NCBI GenBank assembly: GCA_907165065.1
Contig: OU015526.1
Span: 70,331,723-70,395,722 of the forward strand
Reading direction: 5' to 3'
DNA from: Caprimulgus europaeus
Lineage: Eukaryota > Chordata > Aves > Caprimulgiformes > Caprimulgidae
DNA: 64,000 nucleotides
Made by a program: the position numbers and the translations under genes. The notes below the pieces were generated by a model. The model did no database searches. It was not told the DNA's origin and saw nothing but the letters and a program-made list of their open reading frames with translations. Positions within the stretch are counted from its first letter, which is position 1, and the number at the start of each line of letters is the position of its first letter. Positions 24,584 to 35,854 of this stretch are shown here, piece by piece.

Positions 24584-27500
24584 TAATCTCTGACTTTATC
24601 ATATAGCTAGTAAGTGCTTGGCTAAGATTAGATTTAAAGATAGCCAAGGGGAATAATTCAAGGACTCAAGAACCTTTACTGACACCAAAGTCTCCTGCCT
24701 TTGGGGAAAAGACGAAACAAAACAAAGTGCCTTTAAAGCACTATATTCGTGGAATGAAGGAAAACCCTGAACTAATATGCTAAATGATGTTTCTCTTCCT
24801 CCTTCAATAAGAAAAATAAGAGGGAATATTTATGTTCTAGAAGAGAATTCAGTTTTCCCTTTTCAGAAGTTTTCTTTAAAAATTTGAATGTGAACATACT
24901 TGATTGTCTTAGCAAAGGGAATACTTCCTGCTATTTTTTAATCCTATATACAACATCACCAGAAACAGCAAGTACTTCCACGCACGTTTATCTGCAAAGA
25001 TAACTTCCTTTGAGCTGGTTGCCTAAACACATGGGTGTAGTTTCTGTTGTGGGCTGCTCTGTGCTACAAGTTAAGCAGTCTGTGAGCTGAGGGATGAGAC
25101 TTTTTTGAAGCTTGAGTTGTTGAGTACAAAAACACAAGGCAGACTCCTACAGCCCCATGACCTTCAGTACTTGCAGTGACAATAAGTTTAAATGCTTGTC
25201 CATGATTGAGGAGGTGGCTTATTAGCCTCTGTTCCACTCACCAGACTTGTGAGTTAGCAAGAATCAATCCCCAAAAGCAGAAGTCAGAGAGTAAAAAGGA
25301 CTTGATTGGATTTCACAGCAATGTGGCTGCTTGCTGCTGGCTTTGTGGAGACAAGCACACCACCCTTCATGCTCAAAAAAAAAAAAAAAAAAAAAGAAGG
25401 GGGGGAAAAAAAAAAAGCCAAGCGCTTCTTCACTCTGAATTCTTTAGTCATACGCTGCCACTTGACTTGCCTTACAAAATATTATGAAGTAAGAAGAACA
25501 ACTGTGATTTTTATCCAGCCTGGATGTAAAGACCAAGAAAGATCACAGCCACATTTCCAGATTTTAGAAAGATTTTCATCTTAGCTTTTGCAGCAGATAA
25601 CCTTATTCATGAAGTAACTGAACAATGCCTTGCCCAAACCCCTCAAACCCTTGATTTAAAGGTAACTGAAAAATTAAATGCAAATGGTAATTCTGCAATC
25701 ATTTTTCTAATAAAATTACACTTGAAGGCCAAAAGGAATAAGGAAGTTACTAAAAGCATAGGATCAGTGAATTAAATCAAGTCCCAGGAGTAACGAGTTA
25801 CTCACAGCCGCTTTTCCAAGCCCTTGTGTATTTAGATTATTAGTCTAAATTATACCTCTGGAAAGAAAATCTACCCCGGGTTTAGGTGCCTGCAGAAATG
25901 TATCTTATGGAGAATGCTGTTGGGAGCTTTAAGCTTGCAGAGGCCCCTGCCCTGCTCTCTTACCGCTCTCTGGAGAAGAGATGGATCCAACCATGGGACC
26001 AACCACCAGCTGAAGGTCCCCTGCTCCCTAATTTACCTCAGGCCACACTGACAGGCCTGATACACATTTAATTAGCAAACAGCTGTGGCTGTTAGAGATG
26101 TCACATCCCAACTTGTTTGCTACTGCCCCTCTGCCAGAGGTTATGATCTCAAGAGAAGGTTTGAGAGCTGCTTTATAGTTGAGCACTTCAGTTTAAATCC
26201 ACCCTCACTGGCTTCATGAGGTGAGGCTGTGGACTTTGCCTTCAGGGTAATGCCCTAACCCTGGTGGAAATGGCTGCCAGAGCAGTAACAACAGCTTTTT
26301 GATTAACACAGATGCTCCCCAGGCAAAAGTGTCTCAGCAATCTACATCTCTAATGGGCTTTGTTACCATCCTTAAGTTACACCATCATACACTGTAAATA
26401 AAGAGATGTAATACTCATCTGCAGCTCTCCTGGCTGTCTACTTTTTATCCATCTTTCCTTTGTTCTCCAAGCTTAGATCTATATGATTAAAAACAGTAAT
26501 GGCTGTTAATAAATAGAAAGCGAACATTTCTGTGTCTTCTTTGCTGACTGTTTGAACAGCAAATTGTGTGGTATGGGCTCTGAAAGCTATTCCTAAAAAC
26601 CATTTCCACAAAAATAAAACAATTCCAACTTATCCCCGTATGCAACATCAGATTTGCTGCACAATTACAGGGAACTACACTCTGCCAACACTGTTAAATT
26701 GAGGACTTCTCTTTTCCTGGCTCTGCTGCTGCTGGACAACTCATATTCCCACTGATTCTGCCTCCATCTGTGCTAACAACAGAATCCTTTTTGATTAAAA
26801 TGTTGCTCAGTTATATTGTGAAAGTTCACTTGAACTGTGCTCTTGCCCCACTTAGAAATACTTTTCCCCTATTTGGTTGCAAGATATAAGCATTTGAGAG
26901 TTATGCCTCCAGCCTGAGGTATTTCAATGAGAGGGAAAAAAGTTAGATCTTTTAATTAATGTAGAGTTTTTCAAGCAAGGGGGAACTCGAGCGCTCGTAT
27001 AGGCTTTTCCTATTGCGTATATATATACTGATTGGTTTTTGTGGGGTTTTTTGTTGTTTTTTTTATTTAATAGTGATAATTAACCAACATTTCTGAAATA
27101 TTACATTTTTTAATAAGTTGTAAGAAATGTGGAGCATACGTTTTCCTGTGTTCTCAGCAAGACTGACGATTGCATGGTCATTCAAGTTTCTAATGAAAAC
27201 ATGTTATCTGCCAAGTCACATTTAGCTATGTTTTACAGCAGATAAGAAACATACCTTTTGTCATAGCAAAGACTAGAAAGTCTTCCCAATTAAATGAGGA
27301 AGGCTAAAAATGTAACATATCAAAGTAGGGATTAATAAGGAAATTAACAGAGGAAATTAACAGAGAAAATTAAGATAAATTAGTAATTAATTTGACTGTA
27401 ATTAGGAGATAATTAAGTAAATTAAGGAATTTAGGATGTACTTTATATGTTCTAGCTAAAACAATAGTTCTAGTACAAAATCTAATGTCACTAAGCACTT

Positions 27501-30500
27501 TGTAATTCTCAGTGACACATTTCAGGTTTTGAAGTACCAAAGTTTGCATTTTCAGGTGGGCCTTCAGCCTAAATAATATTACTGTCTTCAAGAATAGCGG
27601 AATCAAAGATGACCCGGATATATTTCATGGGAACTGTTGAAAACTTTGGGAATGATGCAATTCCTGCACTGAAAAAAGATTTGGTTTGAGTCCAGGGTTG
27701 AAGTGCCATTAGTAGGTGGAACAAGACTTTGATATTTTATATCAATCTCATTGAAAGCAGAGAATACTAACCTAGGAGATGGAGACAAAGAGAAAACATT
27801 CAGATTTTTGACATTTTCGAGTACTAGAACATGTTCATGCCTGAATTGCATTTCAGGGACAGATTCCAAGCAAGTAGTTCTCACTTTATCTGAACTGGTC
27901 CTTGTACAGATACTTTCAGAAAAGGTTACTTAACAGGTTGACAGAAAGCATGTTGGGCAGGTTTCACAGGTATTGCAAGAACAGAAGTATTCTTCTTTCT
28001 CTCACTAATGTTCCAACATTTCCTAATAAAAAAAGTAAGATTCTGTTTGTTTTCACTGGTCTCCAGTGTTCCAGTGCTGCTCAGATCTAACAGTTACTTC
28101 AAATATGCATTATTTAGTACTTCACAGTTCAACCCAGGTACAGCTGAAACAGGCATTCCATACAGTTCAGAGCTTGTGTGTCCAAGCTAACCACGCTCTT
28201 ATATCAAGTTCTTAGCCTTTTGTAAAATATAATACTCTGTTCATACAGGGGAAAAAGGTCTGTTTTTAACAACTCCATGACATTGTGCTTCAGCTATTAC
28301 AAAGCAATCAATTTTCCAACACACTTAACCAAGAGTAAATTTAGGATTCAAATTATTAGGCTTAAATTAGCCACTCTGCCTGTTATTCCCATCTGACATG
28401 AATTCCTAGACTGTGAAGTTACAGAGCTAAAGCCTGATTAAAAATAAAAAATGAGCATACACTACTTTCTCTGTGATAAAATACCTCTCTCTTCAATGAG
28501 TTTAAACTTGCAATTATGTTTGAAGACTGATGTCAGATAACTGCTGAGCTTCTGTTCAGGCAACAAGCAATACCTTTATATTCACAAGGTACTGCTTGGA
28601 CCAAAGGCCAGCATCATGAAAACTGTCTCAGTTGCTGATAAAGGTGACTAAGGAGTTTATGAGTTGTACCTATGCCAAATCCTTCAAAAGAAGTCCCCAA
28701 CAGTTTTAATGAAAAAAGAGAGGCTTTTTTTCCCTTTTGTTCTATAATTTTGTTTTCTTTCTCTCTCTTTCATCAGAAGTCTGAAGTAAATCAGATTATA
28801 TATGACGCATAAATATAAATAATCTTTTGTTTACATGGTATTGATCACCTGGAATGGAAAATGCACTTGCCAAAAAAATCTATATAGGAGCCATGGGAGT
28901 CAGCCACTAGAACATGATCATCCTCTAAATAAATATAACTACATAGCAATAAAGAGCAGCAGCATGCAGTACAGTAGAATAGGAGGAGTAGAATAATATG
29001 TTCAATTGTAAATCACTGTGCATGGAAATTTAGGCAGGCATAATACAATTACTCAAATGGAGGTCAAATGCAATTTCACAGGGTGAATAGCAGACTATGA
29101 CCATGTATCTGTTTAATTTTTTTTAATTTCAGAATGATACAGCCATTATTTAACATTTGGAAATAACTTTCAATTTTCATATGCTGTTCTGATGAACACA
29201 ATTAATTAATTTAGCAGACGATTGCAATTTGCATCATTCTCACAAGGAACACAATGTTTGGAGTTTTTTGGGGTTTTTTGTTTGTTGGTTTTTTTCTCAT
29301 CCCCACACTTAAACTAAAAAGGGAAGGATGCAAAGTGAACAGAGACAAATAATCTGAGACAGACAACTCTTAGCTAAGATTACCTCAGAACACTACCTAT
29401 CATTATAAGCTGGAATAGATAAACTTGCTGGAGAGGAACAGTGCTATAAAATATAAGTAACAGAGAAATAACACTACATTTGTTTTTCTAATTTAAAAAA
29501 AATGAGAAAAAAAATCAGACATCTGACTTGCCTATAGATCTTCCATCAGATATAACAAAGAAAACAAATTAAAATGGCAGAATCCAGCTTTCAAATCCAT
29601 ATCAGTGACCTCAGCAAGAGTTCTGTTTTGTGATCAGTCTCAAGCTGGGTCTCACAAAAACAAGGATCTCGCTTTAAGTTCCTCTTCATGTTTTGTAGCT
29701 ATTACTTACTACCTGTATGCTTCATTGTTATTTACCAACATTCAGAGTTTTATTTTTCTCCCTTTCCTTGAAGATCTTGATTCTGTAATACATACAAGAA
29801 CAAACAAACTAACAAAATGTCCAGGCTCTTTGAAAATGTGAAATTTCATCACCCCATTGACTCAGAGCCAGAACGAAAACGGTAATCAGAGGTGCTGTGG
29901 TGAGTCTTACCTCTCAGATACTGCTGCAAACAAATCAACGTTCATTAAAATATTTCTAACACTTCACTTGCTAGTTTCTGTGTTAGATTTCAAAACCAAC
30001 TTTAAAAAAAAAAATAATTATTTTTGTCAATGAGACTGTTTAACCTGTCTTTTAGAAGCCTCGCATCCATACCTGAATCATGGTATTAAATGCGCACATT
30101 CCACACAAGTAGTTATAACTTGCAAAATATAATGCTTATCATAGAAAATGACATAAATGGTTCATCACCTTAAAAACCTTTAGTGCTACCCCACAAATAC
30201 AGTACTTCATTAACAAGACACTGGGTTAGATCAATCCTAGCTCTTCCTGACAGTTCTGCTACATACCTGTCTCATTTTGTTAGTTTAATGAACTTGTTCC
30301 CAGTTCAATCCCACAAGTATGGTGTGGTCTCTGCTTTAAAAAAAAAAAAAAAAAGAAATTAAAAATATGATTCAGCTGATACAGATTTGAGAGTCACTCA
30401 TGTATGCAACAGAGTGACTTCTGTTGGACAGGGATCAGCAATGAGCAGCAGCATGGAGCAACTTTTTCTGCTGCAGTGCTTTTCCCTTGTGAAAACTGGA

Positions 30501-33500
30501 AACAATTTTTAAAACCCACTCAGTTTCGTTAGTTAAAACGGTTATTTGAAAAATATTCACTATGCTCATCGGCTATTCCCTGGGTAGAGACATATATGCT
30601 GCGCCCCTGAAAAACGATGAGGACAGGCAGATGATACAAAGATGCATCTGGTTGCATTGTTTACCGAGGCTGTCTCGCAATTAAAGATTTTTCTTCTTTC
30701 TGCGTGCAGACTGATAACATCATGGGAGTCACAAGTCTATGAATAAGAGGTGAACTTGGCAGCATCTACACTGAAACCATAGGGTGAAATTTATGTTTAC
30801 TGTACATAGCCCAATTGTTCAAAGAACTGAGCATGCTGGCACCAATCCAGTGAAGCACTTAGAGGATGGCTGGGACTCCTGGCGTGCTGACAGCTCACCC
30901 CATGTCTCAGGGCTTCGCCAGATTGGGGCCTGAAAACTGAGCACCTCGTAGGGCAGAACCTGTGCCAGACTACTATACCAGGGGCTTGGCCATCATCCTA
31001 ACTGTCAAAGGATTGGCATTTGTTGATGGTAATGACAGTGGCGATATCCTCAGAGGAACCTGTAATATACCAGGAAAACATCAAGGAAATCCTAACCAGG
31101 AAACTTCACCAAAGTTAATGAAGGCTTTACTGTTGGTTTCAACACAAATGCCATTTCATTTTGTCCCCCTTGTCCACCACTTTCTTTTTTTATTTTCTTC
31201 CCTTTTTTTTTTTTTTGCAAATTACACTGATCAGTATTTGCATAGCAGGGCTTTGGCCACTGAAGGAAGAAATATTTGTCTCTGAAGCACATATAGCATC
31301 TTTGAAACCTCATTAGCAGCTTGTCTGGTTGATTTTGTTGGTACAAACAGTCACACCTAATGGGCTTGTACTATGCTGGTGAGAAGAAGAAAAAATAAAA
31401 TTTGAATGCTGAACTAGTCAAACTATTAACTTTTTAAGGGACTTACTTATGACGTCCAGGGAGACTTTCTCTGTGCTGATACTGAAGTGTTCGGAGAGAA
31501 ACAAGCACCTGGATGTATGCTTGTTTGTTTAAGGTTTTGATTAATAACAACCTATCTCCAGGTTTGAATATGCTGAAATATTTCAGAGTTTTAACCTCTT
31601 AAATACAATTTGCAGCATGCATTTAAGAGTCTGAAAATATTTGGAAGAAAGCTTACTAATGGTGAAAGCGATAATAGATTCATCTGTGCTTGAGTTTATG
31701 TGATATAGAAGAATGACTTGATGACCTCAGGAACAGTGGCCCCATAGTATTCATCCCGAAATTTCTAAAGTCCCAAGGGAAACTTCTCCATACAGAGATA
31801 AGAAGAATCCACACAGGAATTCTTTCCCACTCAGATTTCATGGTTCATTTTGTTTTGTTTTTAATTTAGAACCTTCATCAAATCTTTGACATTTAAGGTA
31901 AGACGTCCTAAAGGTACAAGCTACAAGAAAAACAAGTAGAGATCCCAAGCTAAAATTCCCATGTAATAGCAGCATACTTTCTTACCTTGATCCCGGTAGC
32001 TTTCTAGTAGCAACCCACAGGAGAGATGCAAAGGAATGGTAATCTGAAAATAAAAAATGAGAGGGAAACAGCAGATTTCCTAACAGCAGTGAAACAGTAA
32101 AAATGATTGGTTTCTTAATTTCAGATAATGTTTCCCTAGGAACTCATACAAACAGCAATTCCTTTAGTATACTTTTAAGGATAAAATTCTACCAAAAATC
32201 ATTCTGTGAGTACAGCCAGTGTCTTCAACCTCCTACTTTAGCATCTCCCTTTGTTCTTGTGTGATTTTTTTTTCTGCTGTACTCAAATACATAAATCAAA
32301 GTTTAATTCTGAAAGCCTGTTATTTTTGCCGTGATTTGCTCTCTTGATTTCCCTCCTACATATTAGTCTGCCTCTTCATCATGAAATCATTGTTAATTTT
32401 CCTTCCACTTCTGTTTTTCAAAGGGTCTCCTCTAATTCCACTATTTTGAAGTAGATAAGATCCCCGCCTCCCATCTTTATGCTAGTAATTTAAAAACTAA
32501 CTTGTCACTCCTAACATAGCTCCATTCATTCATATTTCAGCCTGACCCATTAAAATCTTTATGTAGCTACTAGCCATAAAAAAAGGCAAAAAACCAAACA
32601 CAAGCACAAACAAACAAACCAACCAACCTTGCAGCAAAAGAAATAATAAATCAGGGTTGGGTATCAAATCCACACCTGGTATACACCAACTCTGCTTACA
32701 CAAGTTTGTTATAATACCATTAGAGGATCTGCACCTTCTTCTCTACTTCAATAATTTCTCTTCATCCATATCTCTAAAGGCAGAAGTAACCATGAAGTTT
32801 AAAGGGTTCTGTCTCTTTTTTCCTGGCCTCTTTAAATGTAACTTTCAAATGGAACCAATATGTATTTTTGGTAGAAGACAGAATGACTCAATTTTTTTCT
32901 CCTCAGTCCCACATCTTTCTCCTGTCATCTTCATACCTTTCTCCTCACCCCTATGCATATAAGAACAAGAGTTATGAGACAGGCCCAAAAATTACTTCTA
33001 GAAGAAATTCTTGCCTATTAGATTGAAATACTAAGAAAAAAAAAATGCTTTCATCCTTAAAATGTAATTATGCTAGAAGGCGATTCTTCCTTTTATCATT
33101 TGTCAGTAAGCCTGACCACTGGCACATGATTTGCAAAATTCCTCTCACCTTCGTAACACACACAGGATATAAAATCATATGCTTCTGTCTCCATGAGATG
33201 GCTTATTGTCAGATGCTCCACAAAGTCCACAGCCACACTTCTCAATGGACTGTATAGGAAAATGAAGTTTTAATTCCTTCACCCGGTGACACTTCCTACT
33301 TCAACATAGTAATTTATTTATTCGCTTTAAACTTGGGCTAATAGTTAATGGCAAATAAAAATTATTTGTGAAAATACAATTGCTCAGTGCTTTTATAAAC
33401 ACATATTGTAGAGCACAGAAGGATATACCTTATTCAATGCATCTGAGGAAAAAAAAAAAAAAAGAAAACAGAGAACTTTAACCTAGAAGGAAGGGAGCCT

Positions 33501-34856
33501 TGACAGTTTCCATTACTTTGTCCTTTACTTTCCATTATGTTGTCCTTTCCAACACTGTTGGCATAATAGTGAGCCACCAACTTACCTGCAGACAGAAGGG
33601 CAGGAGCTAGTCGCCACATAACTTCTATATCAATGAGGAGAAACAAAAGCAAGAGACATACACATGAAGGAAAAAAAAAGCAAACCAAAACCACCCAAAT
33701 TATATATGCTGCAAGGCTGTACATTACCCTTCCCTTCTCTGATTCCTACAGGCTTATTTCTACCATCCTATAGGTCACAATTATGCTGGTACTGTGAAGA
33801 AACAGAGCTTCCTGCCTTGACTCAGAACCTGAGCTGCATGTCAACTTAATTTAGTAATTCAAATTTAAAAAAAGAAAGCATGGTGCAGGGTAAACTGTAA
33901 CTTTCATTTCCTCCTATGAAAAATGCAAAAGCTTATTAAAAAAATTCTCATTCTGCTCCAGAGTCCTGAAACTAAATCATTGATTTCATAATCTTTAAAT
34001 TTTAATTAAAACTAAACTCTTGAAAAACAAATTAGAAATACATAAATATTGTGTGTTGAGAATACCAAAGGATTATTCTGACAAGGTACAATGTCAGTCC
34101 CTCTGTCTCTGTGGATGTAGCACGGTACATAAATGTGTTTTGAGGTTTCCTCAGTCCTAGCTTTAGTTCATGATCAAAGGGGCTTGTCAAATAAATGTCA
34201 CAAAATTGTCACTACATTAAAAATTATCATTATTTATTTATTTATTTATTGAAATTGGCTAAGGTTATTACCATTAGAAACTACAAAATGCCCCAGAATC
34301 CACTGGAGAATGAACTACAACGAAACAGCCCTGTTACCCTGTGCGTTGCATCCACTCAGCTCCCTGTGGCAGGCTTTTGTGGTGTGGATAATGCCCTGCA
34401 GGGTGTTCCACCAGCCTCCACCATGAGAAATGCCAGGAGAGTATGCCACGGAAATAAGGAAAACACTTTTTACCTTCACGGTCCATTCGTCAAGTTTTCA
34501 GTCTTATCTATGTGACACAAAGATATCTCTCTGAAGGTTATTTTAAGTGTAAAATGTTTTCACTGGCATGTGTATTTCACAACTCTTTGCACTCAGAGTC
34601 ATTACAGTTTTTGAAGTATTTTACAGAATTACAAAGAAAAACATTAGAAAAGTTGTAAATGTCAACTTAAAAAATACTAGAAAACTTGCACAAGACTGAC
34701 GGTTCAGTGAAAACCGGCACTGCAAACTGTTACATACCTGGAGTAGCTCTATGCAGATGAGACACCCCAAAGATTTTAATGGACCTCTCCCTGACAGGAA
34801 AATCAAGCACAAACCAATATAATTTTTGCAGAGTCAGGACTGCTGATTGGCAAAAG
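24584..34856. other. Unique AT-rich non-coding DNA up to the ERVL-like LTR
   Basis: No gene was recognised in this 10 kb. Landmarks are a purine tract at 25375-25416, a GC-richer patch at about 25860-26420, and a CpG-containing 10-bp palindrome at 26988-26997. T/G-rich tracts occur at 27033-27068 and 29263-29297, an A run near 30337-30354, a T run near 31202-31216, A/C-rich tracts at 32577-32628 and 33667-33697, and a (TTTA)n stretch near 34231-34251. Open frames up to about 107 codons show no domains. Confidence 0.6.
25375..25416. repeat. Homopolymeric purine tract A21-GAAG7-A11
   Basis: A run of about 21 A is followed by GAAGGGGGGG and about 11 A, giving 42 bases of purine on one strand. 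It is a simple low-complexity tract. No retroposon body was seen upstream that would make it a poly(A) tail. Confidence 0.8.
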
Positions 34857-34861
34857 CTGAA

Positions 34862-35849
34862 TGTGTTGGGTTTTGGGCGGGGAGGGGGGGGGGGGGGCTG
34901 GGGCATTTTTTTCTGGTAGTGGGGAAGGGCCACCTTGTGAAAGAGAAAAGCTCCCCTGGTTCCAAGGTGGAGATGCCCCCAGACCAGGCTGGGCCAATGA
35001 GCACTACAGAAATGCCTCTGCAAATCCATATTGGTGAGGGGAAGGACTGTCCTGAAAATAATAAGTTGTGGCACCTGCATGAGAGACCATTGACCTGAAC
35101 AAAAGATGACCATCAGCCTAAACAAAGGACAGAGAGACACAGAGAGAGCTTCGTTGCCAGAGGAGAAGACAGACCCACACCCAGTTCTACCGTATGGAGT
35201 AGGAGAAGACAAAGTCGCCTGCAGCCCATGGAGATTCAAGGGCAGAGCACAGACCCACGTGTAGGCCATGGAGGACTCCACGCTGGAGCAGAGAAGCTGA
35301 GCCTGATGGCAAGGGTGACTGGAATTGAGACCCTGCGAGTCAGTCGCTGCCAGAGTGGGAGTGGACCCAAAGAGTTGGGGGTGAGTCTGCAGCCAATGGA
35401 TGTCCCCATACTGGAGCTGGGAGCTGAGCCCAAAGAAGTCCGTGACTCCATGGGAAGCTCACTTCGGAACATCTTGTTCCTGGACTTTCATGCTGGGAAG
35501 AGCAGCAGAGGTGAACTGACTGAACCCCCATTCCCTGTCCCCTGTGCCACTGAGGAGGGAAGGTAGAGAAATTGGGAGCAAAGTGATTTGAGCCCAGGAA
35601 GAAGGGAAGGGTGGGGGAAGGTGTTATAAGGTGTGGTTGTTCTGTCTACTCAGATGAATGGCAACGAATTAAATTGATTTTTCTTCCCCAAGTTGAGTCT
35701 ATTTTGCCTGTGACCATAACAGTGAGTGAGCCGTCCCTGTCCTTCATTCCTAATCCCGTGTCCCCTTTGTTGTGTCTCCCATCCCATCTCACCAGGTCAG
35801 GGGAGTGAATGCAGGACTGCATGGTTCTACTGTGGGTCAAACCACCACA
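34862..35849 (+). mobile_element. Solo LTR, ERVL-like, copy D
   Basis: The 988-bp element starts TGTGTTGGGTTTTGGGCGGG and ends GGGTCAAACCACCACA, with TG...CA termini. Flanks are CTGAA (34857-34861) and CTGAT (35850-35854), a 5-bp target duplication with one mismatch. The 3' part (GAATTAAATTGATTTTTCTT, then a GTGAGTGAGCCGTCCCTGTC stretch and a GTCAAACCACCACA end) is the type of text I associate with avian ERVL LTRs. The two ends differ from the A/B/C/E group, so it is another family. A G14 run lies at 34884-34897. The longest open frame of the window (183 codons, minus strand, 34730-35281) and those at 34847-35808 overlap this LTR. They are shadows of its GC-richer sequence and not retroviral genes. 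Confidence 0.85.
34876..34904 (+). repeat. G-rich tract with a 14-G run inside LTR copy D
   Basis: GGGCGGGGA is followed by 14 G, then CTGGGG. Four or more G runs in under 30 bases give G-quadruplex potential on the plus strand. The run length is also likely to be unstable and error-prone in sequencing. Confidence 0.85.
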
Positions 35850-35854
35850 CTGAT

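Noticed and set aside
34730..35281. 183-codon open frame on the minus strand, longest in the window
   Set aside because: It lies mostly inside LTR copy D, antisense to it, includes low-complexity proline/glycine from the G run, and crosses the LTR edge. It has no domain.
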